In this document: one piece after another, positions 1 through 6,068 of the stretch | How the letters are laid out: the number at the start of each line of letters is the position of its first letter | Position numbering within the stretch: position 1 is the stretch's first letter | Assembly: GCA_945861315.1 (NCBI GenBank) | Contig: CAMAUB010000027.1 | Location: 1 to 11,301 of the forward strand | DNA length: 11,301 nucleotides | Source: Chlamydia trachomatis | GTDB lineage: Bacteria > Chlamydiota > Chlamydiia > Chlamydiales > JAAKFR01 | Direction of reading: 5' to 3' | Made by a program: the position numbers and the translations under genes | The notes under the pieces: generated by a model | The model's input: the letters and a program-made list of their open reading frames with translations, nothing else | Database searches by the model: none | What the model was told of the DNA's origin: nothing

Positions 1-1595
1 AAGAAAAACTCTAGGATACCAGAGGCGCCACCAGTTGCTCCGCCGAGTAGAAGGCTTGTTCCATGTTCATTTAGTGCTTTGGAACCAATTTTAAGAAGAT
101 TTAGACCAATGTTATTGTTGTTGGTCATCTTTTTTTCAAATAGAAGAACTTCGATTTGCACCATTTTTTTAGGTACATCGAGTTTTTTCAAAAGTTCTTT
201 GATTTTTGGAAGAGCCTCTTGCTCAACAACCATGATGATAGCGCCTGTTTTTGGGTCGACTACAAAATTATTTTGTCCATCGGCGGTCTTATGTTGACGA
301 GCTTTCTTATCTCCTGGCTGAACTTTTGCTGCTGAGATAATGAGCTTATTTATTTTTGCATCAGCATCCGCTTTTTCTTTTTCACTCTTGACGGCTGTAT
401 CTGTTTTTTCTTTTTCAACTCCACCAGTTGAAGCTTGGGCTCTTGTTTGATTGGTGAGAAGATCGTAAACACGTGCTAAGACAGAAGCTAACTCCTCGGC
501 GTCAGAGTGTTTAGCTGCGTACCAGAAGACGGTCTTCTCTTGCGGATCTTCAATATTACTCTCGACATCTGCAATGAGTTTTGTCGCCTTTTTCACCTCA
601 TCTCTAGTTCCAACTAAAAAAAGAGAAGAAGAGAGAGCTTCTAGGGGAATCACACGCAGTGTTGCCCCTTCATCAGAAAATGACTTCCCTTCATGAAAAG
701 CAGCATTTAGGATGGTCTCCATCTCTTTTGCATTCACTTTTGAGAGGCGGACAACTTGAAATTCTTGTAACCCATCTCCTTTCTTAACAAATGTGTAGAG
801 CTTCAAGAGTTCTTGAATTGAAGAGACCGGGCCTGTGATAAATATCTTTCCTGCAATCATGTCTATTGATGTCGTAGAAAAATTACAAAAACGTTGTAAA
901 AGCGATAAAGAGGAGCGAGGATCAGCAGATTCTGGAGTGAGTAAATAGCAAACGCGCGCTTCAACTGGCAGAAGATCGAGATCATTCACTTTATCGGTGA
1001 TCATTTTTACACTGGAGAGGTCATTTTGATAGAAGTAGAGCTCTTTGAGGTATGGGTTAAGAGATTTAATGCCGACGCCATACTGCGCTAAAATCAACTC
1101 AAGGCACTCACTCCATGACTCACGTGGAATTGGAAGACTTGACTGAAGGCTAAAGTGCAATGATCCAATCTCAGGGGGGACAAAGTAGACAAAGTCGCCA
1201 GATCCGTAATCCATCACAAGCTGAAAAAGTGTCGTATCAGGCTGGTGCCAAAGAGAATATTCATCGGTTTGACCCATTGAAGTAGCCTCTTTTCTCCACA
1301 TCTCTTGAATTTCATCAATCTCGCCTTTCAAGATTTTTATTTGATGAATAAGGGGAAGAAATGTCTCTTCAGAAACTTTTTTCTCATAGAGATGAGCTGC
1401 TTTTTCATAAAGGGCGCGCAACTCAAAATGCTTCTCTTCAAGTGTCTCATTAACTAGTCGAAGCTCATTAAAGACCTCTCCGCTATACTCATTGCTAGGT
1501 TTAGCAAAGCCCTCTTTCTTTTCTGCAATTGTTTGTGCGAAGATAGGGAGAGTAAGAAGTACAGATAAAATAGTTGGAAGGGTTTTTTTTCTCAT
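1..1595 (-). CDS. gspD: Type II secretion secretin GspD-like, N-terminal part (runs off window)
   Basis: This is the periplasmic half of an outer-membrane secretin, the gated channel of type II secretion. From the ATG at 1593-1595 I read 531 codons without a stop; the pore-forming domain lies beyond base 1. Residues 1-20 are a signal peptide (basic MRKK, hydrophobic core, IFA before the likely cut). About 38-100 is charged and probably coiled coil. About 118-180 looks like an N0 domain. N1- and N2-like modules follow; N2 starts near 279 with FQVVRLSKVNAKEMETIL. An N3-like module spans about 354-473 and carries a Lys/Glu/Asp-rich insert near 385-412. At about 475 the typical junction VQIEVLLFE begins, then NNNIGLN and a Gly-rich stretch. 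The start overlaps the upstream stop (TAATG), implying translational coupling. Family membership is firm. GspD rather than the type III secretin SctC is inferred from chlamydial gene order (CT573-CT572). Confidence 0.8.
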   Translation of the reverse strand, partial: MRKKTLPTILSVLLTLPIFAQTIAEKKEGFAKPSNEYSGEVFNELRLVNETLEEKHFELRALYEKAAHLYEKKVSEETFLPLIHQIKILKGEIDEIQEMWRKEATSMGQTDEYSLWHQPDTTLFQLVMDYGSGDFVYFVPPEIGSLHFSLQSSLPIPRESWSECLELILAQYGVGIKSLNPYLKELYFYQNDLSSVKMITDKVNDLDLLPVEARVCYLLTPESADPRSSLSLLQRFCNFSTTSIDMIAGKIFITGPVSSIQELLKLYTFVKKGDGLQEFQVVRLSKVNAKEMETILNAAFHEGKSFSDEGATLRVIPLEALSSSLFLVGTRDEVKKATKLIADVESNIEDPQEKTVFWYAAKHSDAEELASVLARVYDLLTNQTRAQASTGGVEKEKTDTAVKSEKEKADADAKINKLIISAAKVQPGDKKARQHKTADGQNNFVVDPKTGAIIMVVEQEALPKIKELLKKLDVPKKMVQIEVLLFEKKMTNNNNIGLNLLKIGSKALNEHGTSLLLGGATGGASGILEFF

Positions 1596-2896
1596 TAGTT
1601 ATCATCCATTGAATCCGGTTTAAAATAGAATGGCACAGAGTTAGCTAAAGAAGAATTCGAAATAGCAGTTAATTCAATCGGTTGCATTTCAGTACGAGAG
1701 GAGTTAAACAAATGCCCAAGAAGCATTTGCTTGCCGTTTTGTTTGCTCATCTTATCCAAAATAAGAAGAGGGCCTACAATTTTTTGTGTGACATAGTCAT
1801 CGATTTTTTCAGGGGAATCAAGCTTGACCCACCCATCAGTTGTTAAGACAATCCAATCATGTGGTCTTAAGACAAAGCGCTCGCCATGACTTTCGACAAT
1901 AAACTGAGCCCAAGTCTTAGCTCCCACAAATCTAAATTCTTGGTCGAGATTGGGCATGCCACCTAGATCTTTTGCTCGAATCAAGTTGAGCGCAGTCTTC
2001 CCTCTCCCCTCAGAATCCCAAAGTTCAAAAACAACCACCTTCTCTTCAACTTTTTTTACCACAAGAAGAGGCTGCCCAAGTGTTGTTTCTCCTGGTTTGG
2101 GCATTTTCCAACGTCCATCATTCCAAATGAGAAAATCACCACCTTTGACAAAACAACTATACACTAGATCAGAAGTAGAAAAATCAATGCGCTCGCGATC
2201 TTTTGAAAACTCAAATTCATTCCCACCATGTTCTTGCAAGAAACGGTCATTTCCAACCCAGCGCGCTTTTTGGCGAATCAACAGTGTAGAGTCGACTCTA
2301 AACTCACCTAGCTCCCATCCAGCTGTCTTCTCTTTTGGCAGTGGGCAGGCTGCAAGTGTGAACTGCATAAAGTGTGCAGGTTCCAAAACAGACATCCCGT
2401 TCTCATCAAGCATATGAACTGTGACATCGAGCTTTTTGCCCCCCATTTGAGGATACATCTCTAGCCATAGCGCAGTTCTGTAAGGGCTGTACACATAATT
2501 GCCCCCTTCACCCTTATGGTGAATAATTCCTTGATATGAAAGATAGAAAGGGCGACCAGCTTCTACAGCAAAAATTTGATCTGAACCACCTACAGAGAGG
2601 TGGAATAGAGGGCGTGTTGAAGTAAAATCAGGACGCTCTGAGGTGCCGTGGTAGATCATTTCAGACTGCAAATTTGGCAATGACATGTGCGGGGCAACCC
2701 AATTCAAAGCAAAAGGGCCTGTAGCAATCGTTTCTAAGCCTGGCGATTGAAAAGAATTTTTTGGAAATGTTGCCTCAGGTAGAGGAGGCATTGCCTCGAA
2801 GTGAGACTCTTCCTTATTAACATAAAAGACGATCCCCAAAGCTGTTAAGGCAATTAGAGCAATGAGCAGTAAATTAACAAAAGGTATCCAACGCAT
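1595..2896 (-). CDS. Membrane-anchored protein of unknown function upstream of gspD (CT573-like by position)
   Basis: This 433-residue protein is not one I can assign to a functional family. Residues about 6-27 form one strong hydrophobic segment after a short MRWIP start, so it is most likely a bitopic inner-membrane protein with a large periplasmic part, or possibly carries an uncleaved signal. The rest is soluble, rich in aromatic and beta-type residues, with no catalytic motif that I recognise. Its stop overlaps the start of the secretin gene by one base (TAATG), so the two proteins are probably made together. Its position matches C. trachomatis CT573, next to gspD. A role in type II secretion, for example as a pilotin-like or GspC-like partner linking secretin and inner membrane, would fit the one-TM topology and the coupling but is only inference. 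No clear Shine-Dalgarno precedes the ATG. Confidence 0.75.
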   Translation of the reverse strand: MRWIPFVNLLLIALIALTALGIVFYVNKEESHFEAMPPLPEATFPKNSFQSPGLETIATGPFALNWVAPHMSLPNLQSEMIYHGTSERPDFTSTRPLFHLSVGGSDQIFAVEAGRPFYLSYQGIIHHKGEGGNYVYSPYRTALWLEMYPQMGGKKLDVTVHMLDENGMSVLEPAHFMQFTLAACPLPKEKTAGWELGEFRVDSTLLIRQKARWVGNDRFLQEHGGNEFEFSKDRERIDFSTSDLVYSCFVKGGDFLIWNDGRWKMPKPGETTLGQPLLVVKKVEEKVVVFELWDSEGRGKTALNLIRAKDLGGMPNLDQEFRFVGAKTWAQFIVESHGERFVLRPHDWIVLTTDGWVKLDSPEKIDDYVTQKIVGPLLILDKMSKQNGKQMLLGHLFNSSRTEMQPIELTAISNSSLANSVPFYFKPDSMDDN

Positions 2897-2913
2897 AACT
2901 TATACTATATAAT

Positions 2914-2949
2914 CTAGAATAGAATAGCGTAGTTGTTTAAAAAAAACAA
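2914..2949 (-). promoter_or_regulatory. Possible sigma-70-type promoter for the CT573-like/gspD unit
   Basis: Minus-strand reading gives TTGTTT (2944-2949) as a -35 and TATTCT (2921-2926) as a -10 with a 17-nt spacer, which would start RNA near 2914 in front of the gene starting at 2896. The gap is very AT-rich and other TATA-like hexamers occur between 2897 and 2915, so the exact boxes are uncertain. A 7-bp inverted repeat GTTGTTT/AAACAAC (2932-2938 and 2944-2950) covers the -35 and could be an operator or chance. Confidence 0.3.
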
Positions 2950-2977
2950 CGATAAAAACGAAAATTAGATAAAGTAA

Positions 2978-3706
2978 TTATTTTATTTGATAGGAATAAG
3001 CTTTCCAAAGTGAGTTATGAGGAAAAAGATGTCCTCCATCATTACCAATAATAACTGTTGTTGTTCCACATCGATTTGCCCATTTCAATCTTTCAATATA
3101 GAGCTGATCATCCCGATTTGAAAGAATCTCATCATTTTCTTGAAAATTGAGTACTACATTCAATTTCAAACCATCTAAACAATAGAGTGAATCAATTGGT
3201 CTTAAACAATTTTTTTGGTAGTTTTGAACAAGAACATCAGACTCAGGTGAGGCCCCCCTAAAGGCCACGATTTCTTCAACTGATTTCAATGGGACATCTA
3301 AGATGACAACTCCTTTTTGTATGGCACAAAGCAGCAGTTCTCTTTGTTCATCACCAATCCCAATCTCACTCAGCTCACTTTTAAAGCGTCCTGTATTCAA
3401 AATCGCAATAAGATTGACAACAACACCACCGCCAGCTGAAAAGCCATAAAGGTCGATCGCATCAAGCTTCCCATCAATGACCTCTCTCTTCAACACTTCA
3501 AAAGCGGGTAGGAGCTCATTAAGTGTCCCAAAGGTCATTTCCTCTGGTAAAAGTCCTCTTTCTTTCAAATCATGATCGGGGAAATTAAAGCTGACAAGCC
3601 GTGCATTGACAATGCCAGAGCTCTTAACGGCCTGCTCAATTTGAGCATTGCCGCCATAGCCATGACACAGAATCATAGTTCTGGCTTCAGCTTGAGAAAA
3701 GGTCAT
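2978..3706 (-). CDS. Alpha/beta-hydrolase fold protein, possibly missing its signal peptide
   Basis: This 242-residue protein has the marks of the serine alpha/beta-hydrolase fold. An oxyanion-hole-like HGYGG lies at residues 15-19 (H15). The nucleophile elbow GFSAGG is at 88-93, with Ser90 as nucleophile. An acid candidate is Asp192 in FQENDEIL, and the catalytic His is probably His226 in NDGGHLFPH. The substrate is unknown; a lipase, esterase or thioesterase role is possible. The ORF starts at ATG 3704-3706 with MTFSQAEA, which looks like the end of a signal peptide (AEA cleavage site) with no hydrophobic core. The missing core (MKLSLFFF) is encoded just upstream from ATG 3733-3735 in another frame, separated by a nine-base homopolymer. 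The authentic product may therefore be a 252-residue exported protein. The gene is same-strand with its neighbours but set off by gaps of 253 and 81 nt. Confidence 0.75.
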   Translation of the reverse strand: MTFSQAEARTMILCHGYGGNAQIEQAVKSSGIVNARLVSFNFPDHDLKERGLLPEEMTFGTLNELLPAFEVLKREVIDGKLDAIDLYGFSAGGGVVVNLIAILNTGRFKSELSEIGIGDEQRELLLCAIQKGVVILDVPLKSVEEIVAFRGASPESDVLVQNYQKNCLRPIDSLYCLDGLKLNVVLNFQENDEILSNRDDQLYIERLKWANRCGTTTVIIGNDGGHLFPHNSLWKAYSYQIK

Positions 3707-3735
3707 TAGACAAAAAAAAAGAGTGAGAGTTTCAT
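3706..3735 (-). CDS. Short leader ORF or out-of-frame signal-peptide start of the hydrolase
   Basis: An ATG at 3733-3735 opens a 9-codon frame (MKLSLFFFV) that ends in TAA at 3706-3708, overlapping the hydrolase ATG as TAATG. It is preceded by AGGA about 7 nt upstream, the best ribosome site in this gap. The codons TTT TTT TTT come from a run of nine T's (plus-strand A's at 3712-3720). With ten T's the frame would continue as MKLSLFFFCL into MTFSQAEA, a complete signal peptide. It is either a coupled leader or a frameshifted gene start. Confidence 0.5.
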   Translation of the reverse strand: MKLSLFFFV

Positions 3736-3743
3736 ATACTCAT

Positions 3744-3773
3744 CCTAGCCCAAATTTCTCATTTTGAGCTAGG
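3744..3773. promoter_or_regulatory. Hairpin over the ribosome site of the hydrolase leader
   Basis: CCTAGC at 3744-3749 pairs with GCTAGG at 3768-3773, and after one mismatch a further CAAA/TTTG extends the stem. On the minus-strand RNA the 3' arm GCTAGG supplies the AGG of the Shine-Dalgarno in front of ATG 3735, so folding could hide it. It is seen directly as an inverted repeat; a regulatory role is inference. Confidence 0.35.
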
Positions 3774-3798
3774 CACTATTAAAATGAACTACGTAAAA

Positions 3799-3878
3799 TT
3801 TTTAACCACAGAGAACACAAAGCTCACAGCGAAAGGAGATTTTTTCTCTGTGAACTTTGTGTTCTCTGTGGTTAAAAA
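3799..3878. repeat. ACCACAGAG-type palindromic repeat, 33-nt arms
   Basis: The arms 3799-3831 and 3846-3878 are complementary at 31 of 33 positions around a 14-nt loop. The core is TTAACCACAGAGAACACAAAG. From memory, palindromes with an ACCACAGAGAACACAGAG core recur in intergenic DNA of many bacteria. It lies 80 nt downstream of sctT and upstream of the hydrolase, and the outer ends are A/T runs. It could act as a transcription stop or RNA-stabilising hairpin on either strand, but no clean T-tract follows on the minus strand. Confidence 0.8.
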
Positions 3879-3937
3879 AATTTATAAGATTGTGGCTAAT
3901 TGACGTTCTTCGCAATTACGGAAAGAATAGTAAGTTT

Positions 3938-3953
3938 AATTTCGAAAGAAATT
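3938..3953. terminator. Weak hairpin just after sctT
   Basis: AATTTC at 3938-3943 and GAAATT at 3948-3953 form a 6-bp stem with a 4-nt loop, directly downstream of the sctT stop (3960-3962). On the minus strand it is followed by AAACTTAC rather than a T-run, so it is a poor intrinsic terminator by itself. Together with the larger palindrome at 3799-3878 it may mark the end of the secretion operon. Confidence 0.25.
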
Positions 3954-3959
3954 CGGTTT

Positions 3960-4787
3960 TTAAAAGCTTAAGACGACTTTTTTGAAGAGCTTGTACCAAG
4001 AGAGCAGTTCAACGTTGAATTGTTTAATGATAAGCCACCAACCGAGCCACATTATGGCTATACCCATAAAGGATTTGAGGGAGTAGAGTAGGAATGTGAC
4101 CTGCACTTGAGGAGCCATTCGATTGGCAACGCCGAGGAAAACATCCGATAGAAGGAGGATCAGAAGGGCTGGAGCAGAAAGTTGTACAGTTAGTCTCATA
4201 ACAGTGTGAGCTAAATCAATCACTGTGGTCCAAAGTGGACGTGTGATTGTGAAGAAATCGGGATTAAGAAAACTATCTGCGGGAATAAGGGTGTAGGATT
4301 GAAAAACAGCCTCAAAAACAACAAGAACTCCCCCTGTGGAATAGAAAATAACAAGCATGATATTGGCCAATAGTGTTCCTATAGGCGAGGTTTGGGCTGA
4401 GGTCATTGGGTCAGAGACTTGTAAACTTTGTGCTCCTCTTTGGTGGTCAATAAGTGAGCCGGTAGATTGAGCAATGTAGTAGGGAATGGAAATTAAGTAT
4501 CCTAAAAGAGCTCCAATAAACACTTCCTTCACGAGCATGAAAATGAAGGAGTAGTTTGTAATAATTGTCCCTTTTGAGTGGGTGATCAGAAAAGGGAGAA
4601 AAATAATGCTTAAGGCAACACCAAATCCCATTTTTAAGGGATCAGAAAGAGCTTTTCCTCCAAAAAATGGGGAAATTGCAACGATCGGAACAATGCGTGC
4701 CATAGCTAAAAGGAAAAGGTTCCAAACCTCAAAAAGTGGTCGAGAAACAACAAATGAAAGATAGGTGTCTGCTGGGACATCTGTCAC
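3960..4787 (-). CDS. sctT: Type III secretion export-gate protein SctT (YscT/SpaR/FliR family)
   Basis: SctT is part of the inner-membrane export gate (SctR5-S4-T1) through which type III substrates pass. The 275-residue protein has about six hydrophobic stretches and the length usual for the family. Typical features are the N-terminal region ARIVPIVAISPFFGGKALSDPLKMGF (about 30-55), the segment with SLIDHQRGAQS (about 111-121), and a C-terminal LSAPALLILLLSDVFLGVANRMAPQVQV stretch. These match SctT/FliR proteins well. The start codon is GTG at 4785-4787, overlapping the sctS stop as GTGA, so translation is probably coupled. It is the last T3SS gene of the run; sctU does not follow, consistent with chlamydiae, where I recall sctU lying elsewhere. 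Confidence 0.92.
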   Translation of the reverse strand: MTDVPADTYLSFVVSRPLFEVWNLFLLAMARIVPIVAISPFFGGKALSDPLKMGFGVALSIIFLPFLITHSKGTIITNYSFIFMLVKEVFIGALLGYLISIPYYIAQSTGSLIDHQRGAQSLQVSDPMTSAQTSPIGTLLANIMLVIFYSTGGVLVVFEAVFQSYTLIPADSFLNPDFFTITRPLWTTVIDLAHTVMRLTVQLSAPALLILLLSDVFLGVANRMAPQVQVTFLLYSLKSFMGIAIMWLGWWLIIKQFNVELLSWYKLFKKVVLSF

Positions 4788-5071
4788 GGTTTATACTTGT
4801 GAAAGTTGTTAAAGATTCCTGAAGCAAATTGAAGAACCATTGCTGAAAGCCATCCACCCATAAGTAAGATTGTTGCAATCACAGCAACCATTTTGATGGC
4901 AAATGCAAATGTTTGTTCCTGAATTTGTGTAGCAGCTTGAATGATCGCTACAAAAAGCCCAATAATGGAAGCTATAATAATTGGAGGCCCTGAAATAATT
5001 AAAATCAAAAGTAGCGCCTCATAGACGTTTTCAAAAATAGCTCCTTTAAATGTGGCTGCTAATATATCCAT
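4784..5071 (-). CDS. sctS: Type III secretion export-gate protein SctS (YscS/FliQ family)
   Basis: SctS is the small two-helix-hairpin subunit of the export gate, wrapping around the SctR pentamer. The 95-residue length is typical for the family. Two hydrophobic segments are visible, about residues 16-44 (EALLLILIISGPPIIIASIIGLFVAIIQA) and about 60-82. They are joined by the hallmark loop ATQIQEQTFAFAIKM, which is nearly identical across SctS/FliQ proteins. It lies one base after the sctR stop and its own stop overlaps the sctT start (GTGA). This fixed R-S-T order is shared by most T3SS and flagellar clusters. Confidence 0.95.
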   Translation of the reverse strand: MDILAATFKGAIFENVYEALLLILIISGPPIIIASIIGLFVAIIQAATQIQEQTFAFAIKMVAVIATILLMGGWLSAMVLQFASGIFNNFHKYKP

Positions 5072-5072
5072 A

Positions 5073-5900
5073 TCAATTATAACTTAATATTAATCCTTCA
5101 ACAATAACTGTCCAACCATTGATCATCACAATCAAGAGCAACTTAAGTGGTAGCGCAATTGAAAGTGGGGAGAGCATCATCATCTGCATTGCAAGCAAGA
5201 TATTAGACGTCACAATATCGATGACAAAAAACGGGAGATAGATCAAGACTCCAATTTCAAACGCAGATTTGAGCTGAGAGGTAATAAAAGCGGGGATGAC
5301 AATGATAAAGTCATCTGCTTTTAAGCTCGGAAGCACCTCTTCGGGGAATGTTTTCATAGCAATTTTTAGAAAGCCGTCTATATGTTTTTTCGTCGTGTTA
5401 CGAACTAAAAAGTCTTTAAAAGGTCCTTTTACTTCTTCTAAAATATCAATAACAACTGCAGCTGAGTCGGAGGAGAAGAGTTTTTTTGGCATTCCTCCGT
5501 TGATGATATGTTCTGCGCGGTGATACATCTGTAGTCCTGTTGGATACATGACATAGATTGTCATGATTAGGGCAATTCCATTAAGCACTTGGTTGGGTGG
5601 AGTTTGTTGTGTTCCAAGAGCGCTTCTAAGAAGGGCTAGAGTGATCACCATTTTCATAAATGAGGTGAGTAGCATGATGATAAAAGGTGAAAGAGCAAGT
5701 AGGATGAGGACGACAGCTTGTGTGGTCAAGTCGGGATAGCCAAATCCAGTATCTCCCTCAGGAGTTAAGATTGACTCATCGGGAAGATGGGGCGCAGTTC
5801 GTAAGAGGAGGCTTTTTGCTTTATCAGATTCAGGGCTCTGTGCAAATGCAGAAGTTAGAGGTGCAAAAACTGAAACAAAGATGAGAAGCCAGCGTATCAT
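5073..5900 (-). CDS. sctR: Type III secretion export-gate protein SctR (YscR/FliP family)
   Basis: SctR forms the pentameric core of the export gate. From ATG 5898-5900 the protein has 275 residues. It begins with a FliP-like cleavable signal peptide (MIRWLLIFVSVFAPLTSAFAQ), then a short periplasmic stretch and the first membrane segment (VVLILLALSPFIIMLLTSFMK). Conserved family text follows: RSALGTQQTPPNQVLNGIAL, then the C-terminal PAFITSQLKSAFEIGVLIYLPFFVIDIVTS and MMMLSPLSIALPLKLLLI. The frame is also open back to ATG 6066-6068, which would add 56 residues encoded by an inserted palindromic element. I prefer 5900 because the signal peptide starts there, but the upstream ATG has the better ribosome site (GGGAAAG) and overlaps the sctL stop (ATGA), so a 331-residue form is possible. 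Confidence 0.93.
   Translation of the reverse strand: MIRWLLIFVSVFAPLTSAFAQSPESDKAKSLLLRTAPHLPDESILTPEGDTGFGYPDLTTQAVVLILLALSPFIIMLLTSFMKMVITLALLRSALGTQQTPPNQVLNGIALIMTIYVMYPTGLQMYHRAEHIINGGMPKKLFSSDSAAVVIDILEEVKGPFKDFLVRNTTKKHIDGFLKIAMKTFPEEVLPSLKADDFIIVIPAFITSQLKSAFEIGVLIYLPFFVIDIVTSNILLAMQMMMLSPLSIALPLKLLLIVMINGWTVIVEGLILSYN
5896..5900. repeat. Target-site duplication, sctR-side copy
   Basis: ATCAT here repeats exactly at 6064-6068 on the other side of the palindromic element. Read on the minus strand it is ATGAT and supplies the ATG at which the SctR signal peptide starts. Confidence 0.8.
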
Positions 5901-6063
5901 CCTAAAAACGGCAGTTGGAGAGGGCAGATTGACGCAATCTTTTGAGCCAGAATCGCTTAAGACAGTGGCCCCCTTCACCATTTGGGAATGTGCGTCCACT
6001 GTTTTAAGCGATTCTAACTCAAAATCTTGCATCACTTTGCCATCTCGAACTGCCGTTTTTAGG
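5901..6063. mobile_element. 163-bp palindromic MITE-like element inserted at the sctR start
   Basis: Arms 5901-5968 and 5996-6063 (68 nt each) are complementary at 58 of 68 positions around a 27-nt centre. The terminal inverted repeats CCTAAAAACGGCAGTT are perfect for 16 nt. Both ends abut ATCAT (5896-5900 and 6064-6068), a perfect 5-bp direct repeat that reads as a target-site duplication. There is no transposase, so it would be a non-autonomous element. Both strands are free of stops in at least one frame and, because of the symmetry, encode similar peptides (ILKTAV...ESLKTV...TVLSDS...TAVFR). Removing the element plus one ATCAT restores an ATGA junction between sctL and sctR. It resembles Rickettsia palindromic elements in tolerating in-frame insertion, though the sequence is different. 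I saw no second copy in this window. Confidence 0.88.
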
Positions 6064-6068
6064 ATCAT
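6064..6068. repeat. Target-site duplication, sctL-side copy
   Basis: This second ATCAT holds, on the minus strand, the ATG that overlaps the sctL stop (ATGA) and is preceded by GGGAAAG. It is probably the original sctR initiation site before the element inserted. Confidence 0.8.

Noticed and set aside
79..297. Plus-strand 72-codon ORF
   Set aside because: Antisense to the secretin N3 region, which reads as a convincing protein on the other strand.
1..1595. Secretin as the type III SctC
   Set aside because: Possible because T3SS genes are nearby, but it is separated from them, and the CT573-gspD order recalled from chlamydiae favours the type II secretin.
1950..2417. Plus-strand 155-codon ORF
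   Set aside because: Lies wholly antisense within the CT573-like gene, Ser/Pro/Phe-rich composition typical of a shadow frame, and no upstream ribosome site.
2932..2950. GTTGTTT/AAACAAC hairpin as a terminator for the hydrolase gene
   Set aside because: Seven weak A/T-rich pairs, and no T-run follows on the minus strand; it overlaps a more plausible promoter -35 region.
5073..6068. SctR called as a 331-residue protein from the first ATG
   Set aside because: The first 56 residues are encoded by the inserted palindromic element and precede a complete signal peptide, so the annotated start was moved to 5900. The longer form is kept as a finding, not as the main call.
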